NCBI GenBank assembly: GCA_014773175.1
Contig: VXCM01000706.1
Coordinates: 62,001-126,000 of the forward strand
Direction: 5' to 3'
Source: Lucifuga dentata
Taxonomy: Eukaryota; Chordata; Actinopteri; Ophidiiformes; Bythitidae
DNA length: 64,000 nt
The notes beneath the pieces were generated by a model, which worked only from the letters and a program-made list of their open reading frames with translations, made no database searches and was not told the origin of the DNA. Of this stretch, positions 12,901 through 22,424 are shown piece by piece (positions within the stretch are counted from its first letter, which is position 1; each line of letters opens with the position of its first letter). Made by a program: the position numbers and the translations under genes.

Positions 12901-15900
12901 TTAAAGTGTCAGTTGCTATAATATAACATCATAATGAACATTCAAACGTACTTGGTAAAGAAGCTACTGTAATGGTGGAAACCTGTTATACTAGCCCTCC
13001 CCGTCCCCCCNNNNNNNNNNNNNNNNNNNNNNNNNNNNNNNNNNNNNNNNNNNNNNNNNNNNNNNNNNNNNNNNNNNNNNNNNNNNNNNNNNNNNNNNNN
13101 NNNNNNNNNNNNNNNNNNNNNNNNNNNNNNNNNNNNNNNNNNNNNNNNNNNNNNNNNNNNNNNNNNNNNNNNNNNNNNNNNNNNNNNNNNNNNNNNNNNN
13201 NNNNNNNNNNNNNNNNNNNNNNNNNNNNNNNNNNNNNNNNNNNNNNNNNNNNNNNNNNNNNNNNNNNNNNNNNNNNNNNNNNNNNNNNNNNNNNNNNNNN
13301 NNNNNNNNNNNNNNNNNNNNNNNNNNNNNNNNNNNNNNNNNNAAAAAAAAAAAAAAAAATCCTAAAGTGCCTTTGTCAGGTGTTGCATGTGTCCTATTTT
13401 AAACTTAGATCTAAAGCGCATTGCAGGCTTCAGTGAGGATTCATGTTTTCTGACTACAGTTTTCCCAGAATTACATTGTAACAAGATCGGGCTTGTGTAT
13501 TGCAAAAACTACACAACAAATGCATGCACAAAGCCCTGTTCATATAACATATTGCTGTATGTTGGCTGTTTCAATCAAGTACTAATTTGTGAATATATGA
13601 TATGCAAAACTGTAAACATTCTTTTATTTAAAACAGTCATATAATTCCTTTTAAATGTTTCATGGAGAATGTAAATGGCTAATTCAGAATGAAAGCAGTA
13701 TGAATAACCCCACCATTAAAACTGAGGCAAGCGAACAAATAAGAAGAAAATAAGTGTATGCAGTGGGATGGTTTATTTTTCAATTCGTTTCACACCTAAA
13801 CAGCTAAAAGTGTGTGAGTCAGAGCTTAGGGAAACCCAAGAAATAACAGTGTGTTTTAGTTTCTCTTCACAAGGATATTAAGAGTAAATAGCACATGAAG
13901 GAGGTCATTCAAAAATATGGAGAAGATTATCTAAATGAATCATTTTCCAAATCTCATCTTTCTTTTACCTTTTTTAATGAAGCAGTGATGGTGTTATTTT
14001 AATATTATTAATGCTTTAAAAATGTTTAACCTATATTGGTGAATCTCTCCTTTGCATCTCCACCTACACTGATACGGCTCCATTGCATCTCTCCTTGCTT
14101 TTGTACTGTTCACGCCCATGCTTTCTCCTATTTCTTCTCTTCATCTCCCACACTTTCTGTTCATTCTCATCTCTTCTTCTCCTTCCATTCACCCAATGCC
14201 TCTCTGCTCTTTGCCTTCATTTTACTTCAACTCCAATATTTCTGTCAATACGCTCCTTTACCACCGTCCACTTCACTCCTTTCTTCATAACCTTTCCCTT
14301 TCATATTTTTAACCTCCCCACCTGGTTCTCATTCTCCCTCCTGTCAGAACTGGAGTTTCTGGTGCAGCACCACCTATACCGGCAGCAGCAGGGAGCCGGG
14401 GATGAGTGCTCCTCAGAGAGCTGTCTGTCCGACCGGCCCAGCCCTGACTCTGTCCCCACCGGGGAGGAGCTCCCACACGATGATGAGGCCACAGCTGAGG
14501 CCTTTGAGAAACTGCGCTGCCAAATGGAGGGTATGACCTTAAAAACAGTTTTAAAAAGAGGAGTAAACAGTAAAGGAAAGAAGGGAAGGAATCCAGGCTA
14601 CACTTGAAAAAAGTGGAAGTGAAAAACAGACTCTGCGGTGTTGCAATGGATGCTCCCATTCTGTTTGCATGCATTTCTGTAAGATTTTTTGCATGGTCCT
14701 CCGTGTTCTTGTTAGATTCCTCTCCTTCCCAATTTTTTTAAGACATGCAAATCAGGTTATTTAGACTGTCTAAACTGCCTACAGATACATGGTGTTTAAT
14801 TGTCAGAACTGCCAATGTGTCCTTCAAGTGTAGGCTTGGAATAGGCACAAGGGTGTAAATAAAATGACTGAATGAATAAATAGATAAGGAGGAGAAGGGA
14901 GTCTGCCAAAATGAGATTACAGACAGAAGAGGGGTGTGAAATCAGGGGAATTCAGACAAGAGGGAAAGAGGGGATAGAAGAGGGTAAAAGGGTGTTAAAA
15001 AGAGAGGTGGATATATGACAGATAAGGAGGTTTTTGCTGTGGCCTTTGAAAAATAGATGGTGCAGTGCCAAGGGAAGAGAGTGGATGGAAGGAAGGCTAG
15101 GGAAAGATGGTAAAAAGCCAAAGAATAACACCTAGAAAGAGGAATAATGAGAAAATGCAGCATCAGAGTGATAAAACATATAAGTGAAACATGTTAAGGT
15201 AGGAGGGATCGAAAAGGATGAATATGGAAACTGGACAAGAAGCAAAATGATAAGTAGGAGGAGGCATGAAAATGGCTGGAAGGAATGTGGGTGTGAATAG
15301 CATAAGGAGGAAGAGGAGGGATAGGAGAAGTAAAAGAGTGTGAAAATAAAGGAGTGAGAGAACGGGGACACAGGCATATAACACACACACACACAGAGAA
15401 AGGCACATTTCATGAAAACACTTACATGGCAACGGTGCCACCTTGGCAGATAGTATCTCCTTTCTGTGCCAAATATTTTAAAGCGAGTGACAAAAGACAG
15501 ATTCAGCTTCTCAGCTCAGGCCAAATAATCCAGTTTGGCAGCAGGGGAATAGATGGTCACTACTACAGCACATACAGTACTGTATACATTTATTCACTAA
15601 TTGGCATGGGACAGGGTTATGGGACATGGGATAGGCCTGGAGCCTATCCCAGAGGTCATAGGGTGATAGGTGATAGGTGATAGGTGATAGGGTGATAGGG
15701 TACACCCTGGACAGATCGCCAGTCTATCACAGGGCTGACACAGAGACAGACAAACTCATTCACACCTATGGATCCACTGTGCTATATGTTTTCCTACCTC
15801 TTTTATCTCTTCCCTCATCTCTCTGTTCCTCTCTCTTTCTGTCTTTCTTTCCTCCCAACAGAATTTTCTAGGGAGAGCCTAGTGGAAGCTGCAGGGGGGC

Positions 15901-16307
15901 TAGAATGCCCCCTCTCCAAGGAAAAAGTGGATTGCTCCAGCATTGCCAGTGTAGTGGATCCTTCATCGCAACAGAAGAAGGCACAGCTAGGTGAACAAAT
16001 CTTCTGTACCCAGAAATCCTTCCACCCATCCCCCCAGGGACTCATCATTATCAGTGTTTATTTAGAGATGTTACATAGTTCAACCGGCTTGGCCTGGTGT
16101 CAAGTAATCATGGCTCGTCAACAAATGTGTGAAGTGGCTTTGATCCACATTTCACAGAGCAGCACTGTGGCTGGAATATGGAGGCAGCACATATGAATGG
16201 AAACGGAGGCACATGCCACTGAAGCAAAAATCAATAAGTTTAATAGATTTTAATTTTTATCAGTGCTTCAAAGAACAAACAGCCAGAGGTAGTGGTGGTA
16301 TGTTCTG

Positions 16308-16358
<51 letters not shown>

Positions 16359-16375
16359 TGNGGTGGTATGTTCTG

Positions 16376-16434
<59 letters not shown>

Positions 16435-17818
16435 TGCAGCAAATTATAACATCATAACACTTTATCTAACGCCCATATCTATAAAGCATTATACGTCCAT
16501 AACATATGTACCATATCAAAAGAGTTGCTGTAAATCTTCATAATTCATTATGACATACAGTATTACAACAGGTATTAATATGAACATAATATTATAGGTG
16601 AGGTAACACATTGCTCGTATCACTCTACCCAGTGGTTTTATTGAACAACGTCCTTGGTTCAAATTCTCTGTCAGCCCTGCTTCTTTATGCATGGAGTTTG
16701 CATGATCTCCCCTTGTATGAATGTACACCATCAAATACAGCATGTTTGTTATGTTAATGCTCCTGCCATTGCCCTTGAACAAGGCACCAGCTGTAGCCCT
16801 GTGTTGGTCCCCAAGCACTGTGGTTCCACATTGGTCATATTAGTTAGGACAGGTCAAATAAATATAGAGGATGATTTTTCTCCATGGGGATCAATAAAGT
16901 CTAAATGTCACTCAATCATAGTTCTTTCTGCAGCCATAATGGATTAAGCCTGTGGTTATGCTGCACCATAATGCTTTCATAAATGTTAATGTTCAACAAA
17001 CATATGAGTCAGACAGAGGCAGGATATGAACTTCATCCAATACGAAAACCTGCAGACAGCGTTTAGAGTAGATAGAGATGAACAGATGTTGAGTTACATT
17101 TGATCTTTTGTTACTGTATATAGTAAAAAATTATGGGCAATAGAAAAAAGTTCATATTTTGTTTGCTGATATTGTATATTGTACACTGTTATTAAAGCTG
17201 ATAATGTGCTGTCATAGAGGAGTTACTGCACGCCAAAAACACTCTCCATCCTTTAGTGTTTTAGAAAGCACTGGCATGAAACTCTATAACCAACCAACCA
17301 TCCATCCACCCATCCATCCATCCATCCATCCATCCATCCATCCATCCATCCATCCATCCATCCATCCATCCACCCATCTATCCATCCATCCATCCATCCA
17401 TTCATCCATGCAGGGTCATGGGGGGCTGGAGCCTAACCCAGCATTCATTGGGCTAGAGGCAGGGTATTAATAGTAAAATCATAAGCAATTCTGATACTAT
17501 TTGATTGAGTCATGTATTATAATCATAGTTTGTAAATCATATTTCATTGTAAACAAGTATAAATATATAACAATATCCAATATCCATGCCTTTTAATACT
17601 TCATGCAGCTATTCTATAACAGTGCACATCATTTATAGATATCAATTTTTATAGAAACTTTCATATGTCCTTTTATTTATTTTTGGGCTGCAAATGTTTT
17701 GTGATTCAATGTGTTTTGTGTCTCTCTATTTACTGCAGACACAAAAGCAGCAGCATCCAGTGTTAGTCAGCTGGCAGAGGAGAAGACAAAGAAATTCAGC
17801 ACGGAAAAAGAGAAATAG
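7787..17818 (+). CDS. ppp1r1a: Protein phosphatase 1 regulatory subunit 1A (inhibitor-1), 5' partial
   Basis: Inhibitor-1 is a small, mostly disordered cytosolic protein that inhibits protein phosphatase 1 after PKA phosphorylates the threonine in RRRRPTP. Six exons join in one frame: 7787-7847, 12448-12485, 12627-12690, 14348-14530, 15862-15990 and 17739-17818, giving 184 residues and a TAG stop. All introns are GT-AG. The segments [24 protein letters not shown] and [19 protein letters not shown] follow the known inhibitor-1 order. The closest alternative, DARPP-32 (PPP1R1B), has a methionine after PTPA and lacks the EIDEDR and TPTMKE blocks, so PPP1R1A fits better. The first coding exon, with the KIQF PP1-docking motif (about 28 residues in human), is not in the window. 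The C-terminal half is acidic and poorly conserved. With exon 1 the protein would be about 210 residues, longer than human (171). A 332-base gap of N lies in the third intron here (12691-14347). Confidence 0.9.
7862..7903 (+). repeat. (CT)n microsatellite
   Basis: About 21 CT units lie 14 bases after the donor of the PPP1R1A PKA-site exon. Confidence 0.95.
9927..9959 (+). repeat. (TG)n microsatellite
   Basis: About 16 TG units in a PPP1R1A intron. Confidence 0.95.
12448..12485 (+). CDS. ppp1r1a: PPP1R1A exon, EIDEDR segment
   Basis: These 38 bases between ttacag and gtaaag finish the Glu codon begun in the previous exon and encode [12 protein letters not shown]. Mammalian inhibitor-1 has EIDEDRIPN at this place, so the tiny exon is well supported by homology as well as by phase. 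Confidence 0.9.
12627..12690 (+). CDS. ppp1r1a: PPP1R1A exon, SPRQR/TPTMK segment
   Basis: The acceptor is ttgcag and the donor gtaaag. The 64 bases encode [20 protein letters not shown] followed by K, matching the SPRQRKK...TPTMKE region of mammalian inhibitor-1, whose Ser-Pro site is a known target of proline-directed kinases in that family. The exon ends one base into the Glu codon of the next exon. Confidence 0.9.
13011..13342. other. Assembly gap (332 N)
   Basis: An unbroken run of N lies in a PPP1R1A intron, between a C-rich end and a poly(A) start. The flanking exons remain in phase, so no homologous exon needs to be hidden here, although an extra small exon cannot be excluded. Confidence 0.98.
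14348..14530 (+). CDS. ppp1r1a: PPP1R1A exon, acidic linker
   Basis: The exon is bounded by gtcag and gtatga. Its 183 bases begin [15 protein letters not shown], matching the ELQMMVEHHLGQQQQ stretch of mammalian inhibitor-1, and continue into an acidic Ser/Pro-rich segment ([20 protein letters not shown]) with no folded domain. GC content is higher than in the flanking introns, as expected of an exon. Confidence 0.88.
15605..15775 (+). repeat. Teleost interspersed repeat fragment
   Basis: The segment contains a hairpin-like gggatagg...cctatccc element, short tandem gtgatagg units, then acaccctggacagatcgcc and agtctatcacagggctgaca. These strings match, from memory, a noncoding repeat found in very many fish genomes. 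It lies in a PPP1R1A intron just upstream of the exon at 15862. Confidence 0.7.
15862..15990 (+). CDS. ppp1r1a: PPP1R1A exon, C-terminal region
   Basis: The acceptor is ccaacag and the donor G|gtgaac. The 129 bases encode [20 protein letters not shown] and a Ser-rich tail, in frame with both neighbours. This part is variable in inhibitor-1, so the call rests on phase, splice sites and position rather than on recognisable similarity. Confidence 0.75.
16309..16436 (+). repeat. (TTTC)n microsatellite split by N
   Basis: Two TTTC runs flank a single N at 16361. The sequence ggtggtatgttctgctttc precedes both runs, so this is one locus written twice at an unresolved contig overlap rather than a true duplication. 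Confidence 0.85.
16625..16890 (+). repeat. SINE/retroelement-like repeat
   Basis: The segment carries ccttggttcaaattctctgt, close to a tRNA B-box, followed by catggagtttgcatgatctc and, further on, ccatggggatcaataaagt. These resemble common fish repeat modules (B-box-like unit, cgtgtggagtttgcatgttc module, and a retroelement end reading ggggatcaataaagt). They may belong to one element or to two nested fragments. Confidence 0.55.
17293..17465 (+). repeat. (CATC)n microsatellite with teleost repeat fragment
   Basis: A run of about 110 bases of CATC units passes directly into gggggctggagcctaaccca and gcattcattgggctagaggc. The pairing of a CCAT run with this module is typical of a widespread fish repeat, related to the fragment at 15605-15775. 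Confidence 0.75.
17739..17818 (+). CDS. ppp1r1a: PPP1R1A last coding exon
   Basis: The acceptor is tactgcag. The 80 bases complete an Asp codon, encode [20 protein letters not shown] and six more residues, and end at TAG (17816-17818). The lysine-rich ending is in frame with the preceding exon. Confidence 0.78.
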
Positions 17819-19250
17819 ACCAGCCTTCTGGACAACAAGATGCTGCTCAGTCTGCTCAACCAGCCCAACACAATGACAGAAGATTGTGTCTGCAGATCCA
17901 CTTTTAGATACATCAGGGCGTGTATACAGTCAAGCCTTAGCTACCACCTTGACAACAAGAGTAAAATGTTTCTACAGTTACTTTTTGTCAAAAGCGCTCA
18001 GTAAGGAGAAAATTATTTAATTATAAAACATTTGTTTTCTATAGCTTCTCCCAAACGAAACTCAATTCACACAATCACAATGATAAACTATCACATCTCA
18101 CAAGTTGAATTTCTATGTGAATGTTCCAACGCAACAAATTTGTTGAAATCCTTTTAGGCAGTTTTCATTATTAACTCTGTGCCATGAATCTGCAACTAAT
18201 ATTTCATCTTAAAGCAATAAAATTTCACCTTAATATGTTCCTCATATATCAACATGACAGTGTCCATCACTTCAAATTAAATGCCATAATTTATTAAGTA
18301 CCAGTCGAAGATGGTAAAAATAGTGATGGATAACGAATCTGGCTTGATTGATAGTTTCATTTATATTTATATTGTTGGATTCCCGAAGCGTGACCGAAGA
18401 AAAATGAAGAAAAATGTTGGCACTATTCTAAATCAAAACTGTTATCATGGAAGATATAATTAATGTCCTAACATTAAGTCTGATTATCATACGTAATTTA
18501 TTTATTGGTAAGCAGACATTTACCAATCTGACCATGTGCCTGTAAATGTCTAGTTAGCAAGCAGCCTATTAGTATTTAAAGATTTTGAACTAACAAAGAA
18601 GACATCATGTCCTATGAGCAAATTGAAGCCTAATTCTTAACTTCTAGACACTTGTGGGAATCAGCATCCTCATCAAACAACCTTCCAGCACTGAACATGC
18701 TATGACTTCTATCTAACTCAGTCATTACTGTACTTCATTTTGTATGAGAAAGAAAAACAGTGAATTAAAAATGGTTAAAGACCAGACACAAAAGGGAATT
18801 ACTGTATTCAATTCTATTTTAGTATATACTGTAACAAAACATCAGCTCGCTCTCTTACACTACTCTTTTCATCACTGAAGTGGCATTAATATGTAAAATA
18901 TGTGACAATCCTTCCAAAATCTTCACATTACATCTGACATGTCTGAATGAAATATGTTTTAGCAGATTACCAGATTAACCCCATAGCATGAGCAGTTCAT
19001 TTCCCAGCTGCCAAAAAGACCAATATGTCCACAATTAATGAAAAATACATTAAAACATTCCTGTGAAAACTTCTGCTTTTTTTGTGCAGTGTATTTATGG
19101 ATAATGAAATATTTGTTCTGTTTTGAATGGTAAAAGTGTATTGTAAATGAATTAAATTTAGGGAATTTTGTTTAAATTTTACTTGAACTGATTGATGATT
19201 ACATCTGTAATCTAAATTTGTTTGATATAATAAAATCTTTAAATTGGTGA
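17819..19250 (+). other. PPP1R1A 3' UTR (inferred)
   Basis: This AT-rich sequence after the TAG stop has AATAAA hexamers at 18216-18221 and 19229-19234. The second is followed by ttggtgattggttgtta, a GT-rich stretch that suits a downstream element, so I place the likely transcript end near 19.25 kb. Use of the first signal would give a short 3' UTR of about 420 bases. Confidence 0.55.
19229..19234 (+). terminator. Polyadenylation signal of PPP1R1A
   Basis: A canonical AATAAA lies about 1.4 kb after the stop and is followed by a GT-rich tract. An earlier AATAAA at 18216 is an alternative. Confidence 0.5.
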
Positions 19251-21551
19251 TTGGTTGTTATTATTTCACATAAATCCAGGTACATTACAGGAATGTTGTC
19301 ACAGTCCAGCGCCAATCATTGTTCTACAATGATGGGCAGTTTTTAGGAAATAGTCAAACTCTGTCAAGGTAAAGTAGGAGATGCATTTACCAAAAGTACC
19401 TTTGTGCCATGTGTTTAATACTGACAGTGTTTGTACACTTCATCCATTACAAATTAGACCTATTGATGTGTTTAAATATGTTCCACTAATAAACATCATG
19501 TGAAAAAACAGCATCTAAAGAAGACAGATGATGGGAAAGTCCCCAGCAGCAGCCAAAACAACCTTTCCCAGTTAAACTATGGCGGTCTGACATCATTGCA
19601 CCAGTGTGCATATGTTTTGTTGAGGTCGACTGGATCCTAAAAATAGACACTCTGCTGATAAATAATTCAACTGAATGGGTGCTGTGAGCATAAAATCACA
19701 TATATTTTTCATAAATGTGGCTGCTTTTCACAAATATTCCTGTATTTTGTAATACTGCAATTATAAAGAGTACAAATCTAGAGACAGTTCCAGTTGTCTT
19801 TTGATGTAATCCGTGTGAGATAAATTAGTTTTACTGCCACAGTAGTAAATTTTGCCATTAAGTGTGTTATGTGTTGTTGGGGTGAATGTTGTGAAATCCC
19901 CTGAGAGTTATATGCAATGTTGAAGCTTTGGATGGTTCTCTATATTGGTGTGCAAAGACGCTCTCTGTGGACATGATGTGATGTGATACTCTGATCTGAT
20001 ACTCTGATCTTTCATACTGGTTGTAAGAATTATGCCCATATCTTTGAAGAAATATAGGCTGTGGAAAGCGCTTGCTTTGCTTGCTTTTGTGGAAATGCTG
20101 GAACAACATGAACCATGATGAATTTGGCATTTTTACACTCATTACAACAATATTCATGCCTGTCTTTTATAGTCCATCTGGCTTGCTGTGTGTGGTATGG
20201 ATGCACTGCTCAGCCTATGTACTATACTTTTACCAGAGAAGCAACAGATTATCTTCAGTCACTGTTTTTCTGTTTATTAATTTACATCCATTTAAATGCC
20301 TTTGCTGTAGAACCACTCCATTCTTCCATTCTTCAGAGAGTATATCTTATACTCTGCTGCAGTTTCAACAGAAAAACTGTTAAAATTCAAAATTGTTTTT
20401 TGAAGCTGATCCCGATGGGGAGCCCCGGAGCTATTCTCCTCTTTTTGCTCTATAGCCCCTCCTGCTGGGAGAGCAGAGAATTGATGTCATTGGTTTACCA
20501 AGCCATTAGAAACTTCTAAAATTTCCTAAAACTTACAACTTAAACTGAAGTAATAGCCATGTGGCTGATACTTCTGTGTTGAAGTATGGTTTGGATGCAG
20601 ATCTGGGTCCAGTGTTTAGCATAAGGATGGAGTTTGGTTGACGTACTTTCCTAACATTAAGCCTCTGTAACATCAGCTCTCCGGCTGGGACAATTATGTT
20701 CCAATCAAGCTTTAAAAAAGCAAGTAAAATGCTGTTTGTATTCTGATTGGTTTTGACTGCCAAATCTCACTTCATACTGTAAGTCCAAACAGGAGCAATT
20801 AAGGTCATATTGTCATCCTGTTTTGCCATCAAACACCACTTATAATATCACTGCAAGCTATTTTCAGGAGGTATTACAACTTAGAATGCGGGCTAGGATC
20901 GAATCAGAGTTTGACTTCAAAGTCCAATGTGCCCTCTGGTGTATCAGAAAACATTAACACATCATTTACTATAATTTCTGTCTTTTGTTCTGCAGAATAA
21001 GTTTCAATGTTCATACTGTATGTTCATGGATAAAATGATACAAATCAGGTAGCTATCATCACTCAAACATTGTGAATATGTACTAACATTGCTTCCCATG
21101 ACACATTTTAATGAAAAACAAGACACCATAACCCACCTTAATAAGGCCAGCCTTATTATAAATTTAACTCTAACTGCAAATATGATAAACATTTACACAT
21201 TTTCAAAGTTTAATGCATGCTTAAATGATTGGTGTACAGGTATAACTATAAAAGATAAAACTTTCTGCAAAGGTGATTATGTGACAAATTAAATTAATGA
21301 CATGGACTGTATAACATGGCCAGCATGTACATTATTAAATTATCATAATATACTAAATTTAAAATAAGACATGAGGACATTGCTATGAATAAAATGCATC
21401 ATTGGGAAGACAAGCTTAAACTCCCTCTGCTTTCATTCCTCTGGCTTCCACACTCTTAATATATAAGAAGGCACCTCAGTGATTTGATGCTAACCTCAGT
21501 TAACCTTTGTAGATTTGCTCTGAAAAATATATATTACTAATGAAGCCCTTC
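19251..21551. other. Convergent PPP1R1A/PDE1B spacer and PDE1B 3' UTR
   Basis: The two genes converge here. The 3' UTR of PDE1B must begin at 21551 and run leftwards; a minus-strand AATAAA (plus TTTATT) is at 20273-20278, and ATTAAA-like variants occur nearer the stop, so the end is undecided. The tandem duplication gatactctgatct lies near 19985-20010. The open frames at 20072-20519 have no recognisable protein. Confidence 0.6.
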
Positions 21552-21649
21552 CTACTGTTTTGTATCATTTGCTGGGACTTGCAGGCATTTTTCTGACAGC
21601 TCCTCGTGTCTAGATCTCTGCTCTTTGGTCACACTGGGATCTGAGAATC
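21552..21649 (-). CDS. pde1b: PDE1B last coding exon
   Basis: The acceptor is cctacag. The exon encodes [20 protein letters not shown] and [11 protein letters not shown] and stops at TAG (21554-21552). The tail is hydrophilic and not conserved with mammals; phase and position support it. Confidence 0.82.
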
Positions 21650-22307
21650 CTGTAGGATATAAAAGATTTGAAAAGGCATTAGAATTTTTTGTTAAGATGA
21701 AGAGGAAACAATATCTGTATCTGTTAATCTCCATGTGAGATCACTGTAAAATAAATGTAAATAGTAAATCAAATCAGGGAGACTGAAAGCACTTATGGAG
21801 AAAAGAGGATTTTCCCTTGCCGAATCAATCACAAATCTCAAAACAGCTGTTTTACTTTATGTTAGTAGAGGTTGTCTTATCATATAGGTTTACTTTAAGT
21901 TCTTAAAGCCATGTAAAATATGACAAAGGATATGTTGCTCTACATTTGTTAAAACTGTGACTATCAATACAATATCAGATACAATATATTAATAAAAGGA
22001 TGGGTCTTTTTTTCCCCCCTTTCTTTCTGTTCATTCTTAAATGGTTTTGATCCCATGAGGAGCTTCGTTCAGTCACCTGACATAACCCATACCTTGATTC
22101 CTAACAGATATAAATGAATGAATATATATCATACCATTGGAGCCACTTTCCTTCCATTTGAGCTTGTTATCTTCAGTGTGTCGTGTCCAAATGGAGCGGA
22201 AGCTCACCAGCTCAGCTGTGATGTGGGCCAGACTCCACTGCAGACCTCTGGAGCTCTCCTTCCAAAGATTACTGACCACAAATAACACATTGCTGACACA
22301 CTGAGCT

Positions 22308-22355
<48 letters not shown>

Positions 22356-22375
22356 NATTGCTGACACACTGAGCT

Positions 22376-22424
<49 letters not shown>

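Noticed and set aside
12972..13436. An open frame of about 150 codons running through the 332-base N gap
   Set aside because: It is open only because N codons cannot be stops; the flanks are C-rich and poly(A) intron sequence.
14036..14340. Overlapping open frames with Ser/Phe/Leu-rich products upstream of a PPP1R1A exon
   Set aside because: This is the pyrimidine-rich end of an intron (tract before the acceptor at 14347); only the part after 14348 is exon.
15132..15441. Minus-strand open frames rich in Cys, Leu and Phe
   Set aside because: They lie in a PPP1R1A intron over purine-rich plus-strand DNA, and low complexity explains the reading frames.
16213..16543. Open frames rich in Phe-Leu-Ser or Lys-Glu-Arg
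   Set aside because: They are translations of the (TTTC)n microsatellite on either strand; the same applies at 22073-22451.
16640..16680. A possible tRNA gene around the ggttcaaattc B-box-like motif
   Set aside because: No A-box, acceptor stem or anticodon arm can be drawn; it fits a SINE-like repeat.
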